64,000 bases of DNA from Siderastrea siderea (taxonomy: Eukaryota; Cnidaria; Anthozoa; Scleractinia; Rhizangiidae): positions 18,833,142 through 18,897,141 of the forward strand of contig OZ034975.1 of assembly GCA_964030785.1 (NCBI GenBank), read 5' to 3'. A program made the translations under genes and the position numbers. The notes below the pieces were generated by a model. The model was not told the DNA's origin. It did not search any database and worked only from the letters and a program-made list of their open reading frames with translations. Shown piece by piece: positions 33,779-48,600 of this stretch (positions are counted from its first letter, which is position 1; each line of letters opens with the position of its first letter).

Positions 33779-36700
33779 GTTTGCACCATTTCTTTGTTCA
33801 GTTGTCTTGTTTAGAGTTTATTTTTCAGCCTTGAAGAGATTTCGAACTTCGAATGAAGTCAGACTGGAGTTAACAGATGTACCTCTCACAAGGCTTTGAG
33901 CCCGCAATGGCTCTACGTCTCGCCAACATCTCACTTTGTTTGGATCAGTGCGGAAAATAGCGTGCAGTATGGATTACGCCAACTGGAAGTTGCATAATAA
34001 TCTATAATAATAACCCTTCAAACGAGTTCTATGGTTCCCTTTGGTGAGAAAATATACTAGCATTAAAGTTACCAAGTGCTGCATATGTTTACCTACACGT
34101 CCTCAACAAAACAACAAAAGGATCTTGGCGGATAAAGCCTTGCACTTGCCAGAACGTGGAATAATTAGTGCGTTGTGCGAGAATTATCATATTTAGTATT
34201 AAATTTCATTGATCAGAGCACATGAATGTATCATTAAGGTTAATTGTGGATATCCATGGATGAACAGTTTTCCTTTAAGGGAGCTATATATAATTTATAT
34301 CCAAATTCTCCAAGCAAAAATCTGCTGATTTTGCAGTTATGCGCCGATCAGTTCGAAACTTCAACAGCCCCCCCCCCCCCCCCGGCATACCCCGGGCATT
34401 TTACTGTGCATCGTGCCCAGGGAGGGGGGAATTTGAACGTTGCGTTGAAAGGGTGGGGAATTTGAACCAGATTTATCTCTTGTTCTGATGTAATAAGCCC
34501 GAGAGTTTTTTCAGTTTTTGCAGGGTATGACTGATTTTTAAGATAGAATTTCGCCTTTGTTAGTTAATAACTCTTTCAAAAGAAGTTTGAAGGTGTCATT
34601 ACGGCATATCTCACTCTGAAAAGCATGAACAGTGTTTGATTGAAGACGAAATTTGTCTTTGAGGAGAGTTATTTCAGTACTAGTTGGTGGGGCATTTGAA
34701 CGGCTTTTTTGCCCTGAGGGGAGGGAATTTGAACAAGCCAATCTTCAAAAGTTTAAATGCCCGGGAGGTTACGGGGGGGGGGGGGGATGTTGAACTTTCG
34801 AATTGATCAGCGCATTATGTTTGTTATTCACTATTTTGTTGTCTGCAATGTGCATGAATGAATAACCTCTATAAACAATGACTTAAGATTGTGCCCCATA
34901 GACAAGCATCCTTGTAAAGTAGAGTCTTTTGTCAGAAAGACTGATCTTTACAAAAATCTAACACAATGGTGCAAACTTGGCAAATTTCCAATTAAACAAA
35001 ACAAAACAATAGAATCAATAAATACACACAAAAGACCAGCATAAAACATTTCTAAACAAGGGGCCCCTGTGGTGTTTCTCTGCAATTTTTTAAATACATT
35101 TTAAATACAGTTACACAATTTCCCCAGTCAATTCACAATAGTTGGAACCTCCCATAAGCAACCACTTTTAGGTCTGGTGGTTTAAAATTTTCCAATGTTT
35201 TTAACCTTTGGTAAGCAACCAGTATGTTCCTGTGAACCATGGATTCATACTTGAATTTGGGCTCTGTTGAAGTTATACACTGTTTTAGGTGTTTTTATAA
35301 GGTATCATTTCTGCAATCATGCTGTCCGTAAAATATTGGAAAGTTTAAAATACTTGTTTAGCAACTAAACAGGTGTTGAGAAATATGGAATATTCAGTTT
35401 GTCATGAGCGTGGGACAAAGAAAAAATCTGAGTCCCTGACGGGAATCGAACCCATACACTGGTCGGGCGCTCTAACCACTGAGCTACTGGGAGACTCATG
35501 GCAAGCGAGGTCATATTTACTGAGTTCATTGTGACACACGTCCTGCATACTGCTAGGATCAGCAATGTCCAAAGCACCGTGTGTGATAATAAAGAAAGAA
35601 AGATGGTGAATTTTAAGCTTGGAAAGAAATGAGAAATATGGAATATTCAGTTTGTCACGAGCGTGGGACAAAGAAAAAATCTGAGTCCCCAATGGGAATC
35701 AAACCTATGACCTGCTGTACACCTTTCGGGTGCTCTGACCACTGAGGTACTGGGAGACTCGTGGCGAGATGACTGAAAATTAGACCCCATGTGGTCTCAC
35801 CTCTCCTAAGTGACCACCTCACTTAAGCGACCACTTAGCTTGACATTTTAGGTGGTCGCCTACAGGAGATTCAATGGTTTTTTTCTTAAGCTCCACACTT
35901 TCAAGGCTTAAGAATAACAGAGGCCAACCAGCTAAAGCTTCGCAAAATCTCAGGTTTGTCTTGTAGAGTTTGCATTTTCACTAAACTCATCCCCAGGGGA
36001 TCATATGTTACACAACCGAGCTAGTGAGGGGCATGTGTCTATTCCTGATTTGACATCACAAACTGATTTGCATCTCCTTAAGTCTTTGTAAACATGCGTG
36101 CAAAGCAGTTCGTGACATCAAATCAGGAATAGACCCATGCCCTTTCTGACTCCGTCGTGTGACAAATGATGCTTAGTTTTTTGTAAGCTTTGAAGCCTGT
36201 AAAAAGTCAAAAACTGCAAGTAATGGCGAAATGTTTTTAAAGTAGGTGCAAAGTTTTATATTAGGGTAAAAAATATTTTGGGGTTAGGTGCACTTTAAAC
36301 CTCGAAATCCAAATTCGTGAAAATTTGTTCCTGTGAAAATCTTAAAATCGGCAATCTGCGAAATTAAACTCCCACAAAAATTTCATGCCACACGCTAATT
36401 AATTCAACATAGTGGAAGGCTCCCTATTGGCTCTTGGCTATTGTCTTTGAGATCACATGACCTGCTATGTTCTAGGGTCTTCCCTCATTGCCCTTTTGAG
36501 CAGAGAGAAGACCTTGTGGATGATGTTAATGTTTCCTAACTATTCCACGAGCCATTTTGATTACCAAAAACACTGGAAATCAAATCAGTGAGAAACTTAA
36601 CTTTAAAATTAGTTTTATGAATGCAAAACTTAACAGAAAAAATGGAAGAATAGTACAAGACTGAAGAGGTCATTAAAAACATCTTACTCACCGTGTGTCT

Positions 36701-39700
36701 ACATTTCTTCCAATCTTTCCAGCATGGTGAACAGGTTTAAGAGTACTGGGCAAGTTATACTTTTTTTGCACCAATAAAATCACATTGAAACCCCTACTTA
36801 TGCTCCTGACAATTTAGATGAATTTGACTGTAAAATAAGCTAATAAACCTGACAAGTTCTAAACAATGTGTAAGCCTTTTTGAACAGTGAACACAACTCT
36901 TACCAACAGCATACTTATGAGAAAGATGTTTTAGGCAGTTAATGATACGGGGGGCTCGGAAAAAATCCGAGTTCTCCCAACAGGAGTCGAACCTATGACC
37001 TTCTGGTTACTAGTCCAGATGCTCTACCACTGGGCTACAGGAGACTCATCCGAGCCACCTGTGTCATTAACTGATTAAACCATCTTTCTCATATATTCAC
37101 CAGGCTTAAAATTCACCACCACATTTATATCAAAGCACACTTATATTACATTGTACCTTGGAAACACTCCGTTATACTTAACTGATCCACTTAAGATGGA
37201 GAAATTATTTGCTCTACATATTTTCAGTCATTGAAAAAGACTATTCAGTGTTAGAGATAACAATTTTCAATCAAATTTATCCACCCTTTGCTTGAAAACT
37301 TTGCTTAATTTCACAGTGATAGCAGGGTTGAGAGCAGGTTTTGAATTGCCCTATAATACATTGTGCCTCACATGTACAAAAAAAGTTAGAATGAAACTAT
37401 GTGATTTCATCTTGACATGATCATTGAGGGTAATCTAAACACAATGGCTCACACTGATATGTTTGGGATCAGGCAGTTTATTTACAATCATTCTGCACCT
37501 ACAAACACTGACAATAATAGAAACTTCTGACAAAGTAATAGTGATATGAAATACAAATAACTAGAGGCCCATAACAGGACCATGCAATTAGAATATATAA
37601 CCACGAGAATTGCAGGTACAACAAAGAAATTATAACTGCTCTGGAAGTGGGAGGGTTGGAAATAACAGCTAAAACCAACAGCTGCTTGAAAAGGCAATAC
37701 AGTAAATTGCTAGTCAAGAGCATATGTGCTTGGTTGCTTGAGTAATATTGGGTGAACTAGTAATAAAATAGACCCGGTAAAAACTGTGACCTTCATACTT
37801 AGTTACTCAATCGTTCTTTGACTAGTAATAAACCTTTAACTTGAAACACAGTTCACTGACATACCACTTACAGTTGGCCGACTGTTAGGCAACAGTTGGC
37901 AGGTAGGTGTTGAACACTTTCACAAAACAGAGTTAATTAACCAAGTGTCCACTGACAGTCGGTATCCTGTTGGCCAACAGTTGGCCGAATGGTTACTGAC
38001 TCCTGACCAACGGTCGGTTGTTGGGAGCTGTTCTTCACTTTTACCACATGTACCTAGTAAAAACTTATTTTGGTTTGTAAAATGTGACACATCACTTGCC
38101 ACTAGGCTGTAAGTTTAGAATTTAGTCTCGAGCCCTATAATATCAGGTCATTACCAGATCAAATGACAATTGACTGATATAAAATCCTTTGCCTAATGGC
38201 ATGTTTTCATTTCATCAGAAATAAGCTGCAAGGAAAAAGAAAAGGATCAGCAAATCAAAGCTCTGACGAGGTGGAAAGTAAAAGGTAAATAGGGATATCA
38301 AGGAAAATTCCACTTCACCCAGTATCTTAATATAAGAATCATGGCTTGTTACAAGATCATATGCAACTTAAAAGAAACCTGTCTCCAGCCTGCTTTATTT
38401 ATATTGTATGTTCTTCCTTAAACAAATGTGTCCACAATCTAGAATGCATGCATACATTTGCCACTTTTAAAACAAGTACCTATAGGGGTCTGAAATCAAG
38501 TCAAAATAATCATTGAAAACAATCAATGACAAAGAAGTGGTCACATGAAAGAGCTTATTAGAATCAGAAGCCTTTAACGATGAAAGTCCCCAGGTCAAGA
38601 GTTATACTCAACTGATTACTTCCTTACTCGGAAGGATCATAACATAACCCCAATAGGCCATTTCCGAGTTGTCTTGTACCTCTTTTTCAAAGCGAGTCTT
38701 GGTGCATAGCCTTTCACATGAAAATGAGTTTCCATTCACATGCAGATAAAACTCATTTTCATATGAAAGGTTTTGCACGAGGCCTCACTTTGATAAAGGG
38801 GCACAAGACAATTGGGAAATGGCCTGTTTGTTTGTCACCTCACTCACTACGAGTCTTCCACAGCTCAGTGGTAGAGTGTTCTAACCGGGATCTGGAAAGT
38901 CACAGGTTCGATTCCCATTGGGGGCTTGGAATTTTTTCAGAGAAAGATCTTCTTGACACTTGTTTATCTGTTTACTAATAATTTGTTTGTGAAAATTATT
39001 TTACCTTTTTTATGTCTAGATCCAAACCCAGCTTACCCCGGCGATCATCTTCAACAACGAAGTGTCAGTCTGCTGTAACCTGTACATACAAGTAAGTTAC
39101 GTTGCCATCAACTCTCTTTGTGGTTTTCCATACTCCTAGACAAAAGCTCCTGAAATAATGTGTTGGAAGCTGGAAAGCAGAATGTTTTCAGCATACAGTA
39201 ATATCTGAGTAAAAATTCACATAGCAAACAAGCCATGAATGAGTTAGGTTTAGGGTGGAAAAATTTCTTTATTTACCCTGGAAAACTCCTGGAATTCCAT
39301 AAGTGCTCAGTAGCACAAAACCTAGTAAGTACACGTAACGTACACCATTTTGACTGAAATCAATGCCCTGACCTGCAACCTGACCTTCTCAACAGTGTAA
39401 CTGCTGTAATTTGTTCTTAATTGTAATTAATTTCTGTGTGCTTCAGTTTAAGATCTCGCAGTGCATCAACCAGTCCTCGTTCCAGTACTAGTGATTGCAG
39501 AATCCAAAGGTAAAAGTTAGCACCTTTTCATTCAGAAAGTTCAGACACTTTTTAAGAAATAGTGGTGCTATATCATGTGTGCCTATGTTGCCTTATGCAA
39601 ACACCAGGAAGAGTTTCGAGAATTTAAAAGTTAAAGTGGTTGCACGATATTTGCAAGCTCCAGCAATATTGTCTGTGACATTGTTCCTGGGTTTACTTAA

Positions 39701-42617
39701 CCTCATCTAAAATGTCTATGCAGGTACTCAAATTAAAAGTTCATAACATTTAGTCAGAAATTTTGTCAAGATTCCGAATTCAGCTCTCGGCTTAATGTTG
39801 TTTTCTTTGATTGGAATCAAAGAACTTTTGCTGGCTTTTTTGCATATACACTGTACCTATACACTACGTACATATCTATGCTGCAATTTGATTTTCTTTA
39901 AGACCTATATCTTCAGTGAAGCAGACAATCAATCAATCAATCAATAAATCAGTTTTATTCAAATACATGCAGGCTAATCATGCAATACACCTGTACTTTA
40001 CCCTTTTTCTAACACCCAACCCTTATACATTCTTGGGTAGGTTTTAGTGGCTCAAATGTGAGCAAAAAGAAAAGGGGTCAGCAAGTTACTACATGGTGTC
40101 ATTACGTTGAAATCAATAACAATGTATTTAGCATTTCGTCTTGTTGTCAAACTGTTTACACAATAACACCATACAAATTTCCTCTTATGCTTATAAATTT
40201 TGTGTGTTCCTTACCAAATGACCAACCTTCCTCATTTTCCTTATTAGTGAGCAAGCAGTTTCCCAAGAAAAACCACAACCCAGCAGTAAGCCTGATACTG
40301 TGCCATCATTTGCTGTGACTTTTGCAAAGTCAAAGCAAACGCAACCCTTGTCAGCAACTCCCAAAAGCTCTTCAAGTCATACCAGCAGTTCTGCAGCCAT
40401 TGGTAACTTGTCATCAACCACTAAGTCTTCCTCTCGTGGGAGACGTGCTGCGTCGTCATCATCACTATCTGATAAGACTTCAGAAACAAGCCAATCCGCA
40501 TCCTCTCGCGCGCCATCACGAAGCTGGAGAAGAAGTGACCCGCCTGAGCCTAGCACAGGCTTAAGGCGGTCACAGAGGCTCAAAGAGACAACGGGATCCT
40601 GTGCTAGTAACAGGTACTGGCATGGAACTTTGCATACATTGTTGTTTATTATCAGTATTCTAGCTGTGCAGAAACAACAATCAGGGCTCCCAGGGGTTCA
40701 CAGACAACCTGAAAAGTCATGGAATTTAAACATTTAATTTTTCAGGCTTAGGAAGTCATAGAAATAAAGTGTGATTCATGGGAAGTTATGAAAAATGACT
40801 TTTATTTTCAGTATCATAATCTACACCATGAATTACAAAGTTTGTTTTTGATGAGCGAAAGCAAGAAAATGTCAGCGAACTTGCGCATGTATTGAGATTA
40901 CTTTGTCTTTGGTTTTAGTCGGCGTGGGCCACAGGGGAAGAAGCAGTCGTGGACACGTCGGCAGACATCCAGTATGTCAGCAGACAAGTAAGTGGTGCTT
41001 GCTTCAAGTTGAACTATAAATTTTCATTCATATAGGTGACCTACCAAGTTCCGAACTGTGTACATAACTTGTCTGTACTTACATCTCTGTCTTTCATTCT
41101 ATTGCTGTAATAACAGAATCTTGCATTCTTACTTCCTTCAATAGTGCACCTCAAGAACCTGGTTCTTCAGATGCAGGTATGTAATTACAACTTTGATATT
41201 TTGTGTGTCGTAATGAGTGGGGCAGGGGGAAGGATGATGGGAAGGGGGGGAGGTTGAATAATAGCATTGGGAAGAGGAAATGTTCAATTACCCTTTCCCC
41301 CTGTTGACATCAGTGCTGTTTTTTAATTGTAGATTCTTTTCAAGTGGGACTTTGAGAAAATCTGTTATGTGTGCACTTGTTCTCATTTTCTCTTTGTTTT
41401 TCTATGAAGAAACCTTACTGATTGTAATCAATGGTTAGCAACCTCTAAAGTTACCCACAAAGACTGTAACTAACTGCTGCAATGTGTGCTTGTTTTTTGT
41501 AGCTCATGGAAATGGTGAAGAATCTGCTCCTTCTTCTAGTGGTAAGTATGTTTTCTGGCACCCCAAGATCTCCTCCATTTTAGAGAGAGTTTTCTGTTGT
41601 CAGCTGCATTACTGCTACATGCTTACTAGCTATTTTATGCTTTGTTCAATATTGCTTTGCTGCTGCATACTGATAACCTGATAATCTAATATTGTTGCTG
41701 GTTTTACCAATAGGAGAGGCCTCTAGGAGTGAGATGGAGGGATCTAGCACCCTTGAAGACATGGAGTTGAAAGATGGTGAATTATCAAGACTGCAAGGTC
41801 AGATATCCTTTAAATTTGATTTATTTTAATTTATGGAAATTAACAGCTCAATTGATAAGTATAACTTTGAATGACCTCTTAATTGCAGCCAACGCCTTCA
41901 AAACAGGCTCCACTGTAGACAGACTCCTCTCTAAGATGGCAGTTGATCTGATTACTTTATCTCCCTCTTAGACAGACCTCCAGCTTATTTAAACAACATC
42001 ATCAGCTAGAAACAAAACAATGCAAAACAGTGACCTTTCATTGGGAATAGCATGCATGAATGATGGTCTAAACAATAGCTACACTTGCTAGACGATGTCT
42101 AGACATAATTTCCATGGACTCTGGCTCATCTGCATTAAAAAAATAAATGCAGTTTAGTCTTGGCCTTGGTCTAAACCCTGATTTAGCCTTAAACCATGTC
42201 TAACTTATGTCTTGTCCATGGTGTTGGTACTTCCCATACTTTAGTTCTTAACTTTACTTTATCTCACTCTTAGACAATCACCTCCCTAAGATGGCAGCCC
42301 AGTCTTTTTTCCCTCTTGGACAGACACCTCTCTAATGTAGACACTGCTATAAAATGAATGTGGGGGTCAGTCCCTCTTGGACAGACACCTCTCTAATGCA
42401 GACACTGCTATAAATTGAATGTAAGGGTCAGTCCCTCTTGGACAGACACCTCTCTAAACTTTTAAGTAGAACTTAGGTGTTTAATCTCTCTTAATTCTTT
42501 TCTAATATTTCAATATCAGCATTTTAGTATTTTTAGTTAAATTTTATCTTGTTATATTTTCACAGTGCCCTATTGAAAACCACCTTACGTGATATAGGCC
42601 ATCTGTATAAAGAATTG

Positions 42618-42662
<45 letters not shown>

Positions 42663-45600
42663 AGTAGACACCTCTATAAGATGAATGTGAGGGTCAGTCC
42701 CTCTTGGACAGACACCTCTCTAAAGTAGACACCTCTATAAGATGAATGTGAGGGTCAGTCCCTCTTGGACAGACACCTCTCTAAAGTAGACACCTCTATA
42801 AGATGAATGTGAGGGTCAGTCCCTCTTGGACAGACACCTCTCTAAAGTAGCCACCTCTATAAGATGAATGTGAGGGTCAGTCCCTCTTGGACAGACACCT
42901 CTCTCAAGTAGACACCACTATTAGATGAATGTGAGGGTCAGTCCTTCTTGGACAGACACCTCTCTAAAGTAGACACCTCTATAAGATGAATGTGAGAGTC
43001 AGTCCCAACCATAGCTCAAGCAATCAACCATACTTCAGTCCTTTAATATATCTCCCCACTAGACAGACACCTCTCTTAAAAAAGCACACACCTATCTGAC
43101 ATACTTTTTTGTCCCCTTTACATGTGCTTTCTTTGAAACAGATACTTTTCTTAGAAGGCCATGTAGTGCTAGCTACGGCCATATTTTGATTTCAGAAGTT
43201 CCAGACAGTCCTTGGATTTCCCTTTTATCTCCATTTAAGATAAATCTTACCTAAGAGGGTTGTGTAATGCTGGTCCTATCTCTCTCTAAAACAAATACTT
43301 CTCAAAGGTTGATAGGGGAAGAGGAACACCTAAATTCTGAATAGTGTGTCATTTTCATCTCCATTTGTTTTGTGTATTTTTGTTTTTTATTCATGTTTAT
43401 TCATTAATTTTGAATTTATTTAACTAAAGCCCTTCTGGAGGCACGCGGTGTCCCCTCCCATCTGATTGGCTCACTAGGACCTCGCATGCATCAGCTACTG
43501 CACCGAACCATCAGCTCTGGTTCAGGTAAATGAAAATTCTTGTAAACTAATAATACTCATAAGAGAATCATTCTCTTTTTTGAAGACTATGATAAGGAGT
43601 TTAAAGTACTTCAGCAAGCTCCAAAACACCTTTTTAATAATATGCACTTACAAGTTGCAATTAAAAGTAGGTGTACCGGTAATTCAACCTGCCAGGTCTT
43701 GTTAAAACTATGGTTCTGAGTGGATATAAATGTTTGTTATGTGTGTTGATGTTGACTGCACAGGTGGAAAAGTTCAACAGATGTTAACAGGGATCCAGTC
43801 ATCAGACGAGGGACAACAGCTGCAGTCTGTTATTGAAATGTGCCAGGTACAGTGAACATGTATGCATTAAAAACGTGCAATACCATATACATGTAAGTAA
43901 TTCACCTTTTGCATTAAAGCAGAAATTCCACAATATGCACGCTAGAGTCATTGTAGATTCCCCCAGATATCTAAGACAAGCGAAAGTATATATACAACTA
44001 AAAGGCACCACACACCATTTTGTTTTGGCGTAAAGAGAGATTTATTTCTAAACAATGGCAGGAAAAATCAGCGAGACGACAGAAATTAAGCTCTCTGCCC
44101 ACCATATGGGTGGGAGGGATGGGTAAAAGAAATGTGCTAATCAAAATTATACATGTGTACAGTTAATAAAACTAGAAATTTTATGCGGAACACCCCTACT
44201 AATGCATTGTATACAATAGCTGTGAATCATGTGCACCGATTGATATACTATTATGCAATGCAGATGAGTGATAAACAACAAACCTACAGTATGGGGAATT
44301 AAAAATCTTGAAAAGTCTTCCAAAATAAACCAATGTTGGTGTGCAAATCATGTTTACCACAGACAGAGAATTGCTTGCTTGTGAGAGATGTTCTAGGTCT
44401 AGTAGGTGGTGCATATAGTGTAACAAATTAAAGTCTTTTCTTCATAAAACACTGCAGTAGTTGTGAGACATGCATCCTGTACAAAATTTAAATACTTCTT
44501 TGTTCTTTGGTTGCAGTTCCTAGTCATGGGGAACGAGGAGAGCCTTGTTGGTTTTCCTGTGAAGCAAGTTGTACCAGCATTAGTGAGTGGTTTTCAATAT
44601 GATTATTACTCATTGTTTTACCCAGGGCCAAAAATATTATAAGAGGTCACAAAATTTACTTGACCTGAATTTCTTCATGTATAAATGTGCGTAAATTGAA
44701 TGAGTAATAATAATTATGTAAGTGTAACTTTGCATGATTTTATCTATCAAAATACTTTTAATTATACATAAATTTGCATTAAAGATAATCATGGTGCTTA
44801 GAAGCTTGTTAAGCTCCCTGTTGCTTGCTCCCTGTTCATTTTTCTAAGAACCAGGCAATCTTATGCATGAAAATTGAGAGAGAGGCTGTAATTAATTTGC
44901 TCCAATAATCATTTTTTTTCTCTAGGTTAACTTGCTCTCAATGGAACACAACTTTGATTTGGTGAGTATAAGATGTTTTGTTCCACTAAATATTCTTTAA
45001 CATACATGTAGCTCATGCAGTCATTTTCTTTAATCCAGTTACCATGTTAATATGGTCAGATGAACCAGTTTGGTAAAACCTGAACAAAACTTGAACTTTT
45101 TTATTATGTAGATGAATCATGGCTGCCGTGCCCTGACATACCTGATGGAAGCTCTTCCCAGATCAACAGCTGTGGTTGTAGAAGCAATACCTGTGTTTAT
45201 AGAGAAGGTAAATTATTTTATTTAGAACCCTGCTATTAACCCTATTTAGCCTGGGGGCACATTGTGCCAGCGCTGACTTTAACGAACTATAACTTTGAAA
45301 TGGCTAGCCGAATAATCACCAAATCTCGTGACTTTTCCTAAAATTTATCAGAGAAAATTTTCCTGTGTCAATGACGTGTCTACGATGATTGACGTTTCCA
45401 TAGCAACCATCTTCTCAGGAGTGTATTTTGACTATTTTCTGTCATTTTTCAGTCTTTTTTTCAGTTTTTTACCCTTTGTTTGCAAGAAAAAGATAATCCG
45501 TTGCTTTTTTGTGCTTATTTTGATTAAGTATGTTTCCTAGAACAAATTCATATATTTTTCGATGTCGTCATTGTCATATGACTGCAGGCTCAGGATCCAA

Positions 45601-48600
45601 GATGGCAGCCTCAAATTCAAAATGGCGGGTTTGTGACGCTATGATGACGTCATGACATAATTGACACATCATAATACCAATCTGTTAAGCTGATGACGTA
45701 CTAAAACGTGCTAAGTTTCATCACAAGAGCATTAATACTTTTCGAGATCTGTAGTGGGGGCACTTTGTGCCCCCCGCAGGCTCAGAAACTCAAAAAAGGC
45801 CCAGGCGAAATAGGGTTAAGACTTGAGTGTCAGTCATGCTGGTTTGTTTAACGTTCTTTTACTGATGATAGTAACTTTTTAATAATATTTGTGCAGCTAC
45901 AAGTCATTCAATGCATGGATGTTGCTGAACAAGCACTGACTGCATTAGCAATGCTGTCAAGAAGGCATGGAAAGGCTATCCTACAAGCTGTAAGGACTTA
46001 GTGTAGTGTAGTAGTAATACAGCCATAAAGTTAGGTAAGATGAACGTTTATTCGTTTGTCTCACGATGGAATCAATGAGGTCAATTGTTTACGTGTCACT
46101 TTTTGTAGCATGATGGTTCACTGCTATTGGTGCATTTCGATCCTCATTATTATTCCGACTATTTGATGTTGTTCCCTCACAGGTCCACTTTGTGGTTGGT
46201 CGGCTGTTATGCTTTCTGATCGTAGGTATCCAAGCTTCTGGAATTTCGATTCCACTATCTCTATTGATGTTACATGGATAACCTCTTTGACCCTACGTTT
46301 GTACCAGTGAGGGTCACGATCAATAAACTTAACTTCTTTCCAGATAGGAAGATGCCCCGTTTCGTTAGCGTGTTCCGAAACTGGGGAGGTTTGCATACGA
46401 GCAAGCCGTATATCTCTGTCGTGTTCTTTTATCCTGTCTTGCATCGCTCTCCCTGTTTCCCTGATGTATACTTTGCTGCCCTCGCATGGAATTTTATAGA
46501 CAACACCGTCTTGTTTAGTTGGTTCAAGGGTGTCTTTCGGTCGCACTAAGTGAGACCTAAGAGTTGTGTCTGATTTGAAGACGGTGCATACGCCTTGTTG
46601 TTGTAGGCAGCGGGGAAGAACCTCCGATACACCTTTTATGTTGGGTAGAACCGCAGTAGATTTAAATTCCTGCATAGGTTCTTTGTTGGCTGTTGGTCTT
46701 GTTGTCTTTGTGAGCTTTCGTACAAATGAAAAAGGATATCCGTTCGAAACAAGTACCCATGATAAATGTTTCTTTTCTTTAGAGATAGCTGATGGTTTTG
46801 ATGTGAGGTGTTTGGCTCAGTCGTATAGACACTTAACAATACCACATTTCACTGACTGAGGATAGTGTGAATCATAGGCTAGGTATTGGTCAGTGTGGGT
46901 GGGCTTTCTGTAAACAGTGGTGGTGAGAAGACCGTTTGAATCCCTTGAAACTGACGTGTCGAGAAAGGGGATAGTGTTATCGTTCTCGATTTCCATGGTA
47001 AAACGAATGGTAGGTTGTTGACTGTTTAGATGTTGTAAAAAGCCATCTACATAGTCTTTACCTAAGACTGTAAAAGTGTCATCTACATATAACCTTTAGC
47101 CATAAAGCTGTTCTTGAAAACAGGCTGATGGCAATAAGGTTGCTTGATGTGCATTTTTTTTTACCAAGGTAGAATCAGATTCATGAACAAAAGCTATAAA
47201 AGTGTTGTTTTTGTTATAATTTGTCTTAGACTTTACATATTGAAAATTCAATGTTTAAAACAAGCTCGAGTCTATAAGGAAGGAAATTATTAATATTCAT
47301 TCTTATCTCTGGATTATGAATAATGTAAACAGAAAGTTATTCCATGAAGCCAAAACATTACAAACACTTTAAAAGAAACCTGAAGTTTTCACTCCAGCAA
47401 CCTATTGCAGTAGCTTTATCAGCAGAGACAGTCGTATCAAAAGTGTGAAATGTTTTTGGCTGACATGTATGTGTTTGTTTCTTTGTTTATCAAGGCTGGG
47501 TAAGCTAGAAACTGTGATACTTGAATTCAGTTGAATCTTTGTATCTAAGTAAGCGAAAGAAATAATGCTAACTTTATCCTTTGCTTGATTTGCTATAGGC
47601 AAGTATTTATTGGCATTGTTATCCCGGAAATATTAAATACTGACTAAAGGTTTTAACAAAAAATTCCTTGTGTATATGTGGACAAGGCAGTGTAGTTACA
47701 CTTTCTGTATTTTTTCGTCACTAGGGAGGAATGTCAGCCTGTCTATTGTTCTTGGACTTCTTCTCAATTTCTGCTCAGGTATAGTGAGTCTGTGTTAAGC
47801 CAGCAAACAGGATTAGAAAGAGAGAAGGAAGAGATGTACTTCTGTAACTACTTTATCACATCTCGTGTTTGTTGGTTTATTTATTTATTATTTTTTTCCA
47901 GAGGTCAGCCTTGACTGTAGCAGCCAACTGTTGCCACAGCATTGGTGTCGGTGACTTTCATCTGGTTGCAGATTCTATCCCGATCTTAAGTGGAAGACTA
48001 CAACACCAGGTAACTTTAAACATAAACAACCAATAATCTTTTTTTTTTCATTTATTTATTAATTAATAACTGTTTGTTTGTCACATGTCATTTATGTCAG
48101 GTAGCCATTATCCAAACTACAGTACGTGTATCATTTACATGGTCAAAAAAGGTACTTTCTTAGTTTGGTTTCCTAAATCCAGTTCAATTTTTTGTCAAGT
48201 GGTTCTCATTGCTTGGTCATTCTTTGCAGGATAAGAAGTCAGTGGAAAGTTGTTGTGTGGCCTTTGCAAGACTTGTGGACAGTTTTCAGTCCATTGAGGT
48301 CAGGAACTTTTCCAAATTATTGTTCGGGAAATTTCATTACCATGTTGTCTATTGCCTTTGTTAATAGTAAAATATATTATTTTGTTTTTTAATTCATATT
48401 TTAGAAACACCTTGAGGAGCTTGCCTGTCATGGACTTTTGAACAACTTACAGCAGTTGGTAAGGAATTATTTGTAATGTTTTTCTGCACATATCACACTC
48501 TCAGTTCACTTCCAGCTGGTAAATCATTAAGGGCAGACACACGCCTAAGTTAGGTATCAGCCTGGTTCAGATCACTATCAAAAATTGAAAATAAAATTTG

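Noticed and set aside
35429..35499. Functional tRNA gene
   Set aside because: A and B boxes are present but no closed acceptor stem; flanks are shared with a second copy, so it is a SINE.
42660..43010. CRISPR-like array
   Set aside because: There are no variable spacers between constant repeats; units are contiguous and the genome is eukaryotic.
46274..46859. Plus-strand frames of 91 and 97 codons
   Set aside because: They are antisense to the Penelope-like GIY-YIG fragment and show no protein signature.
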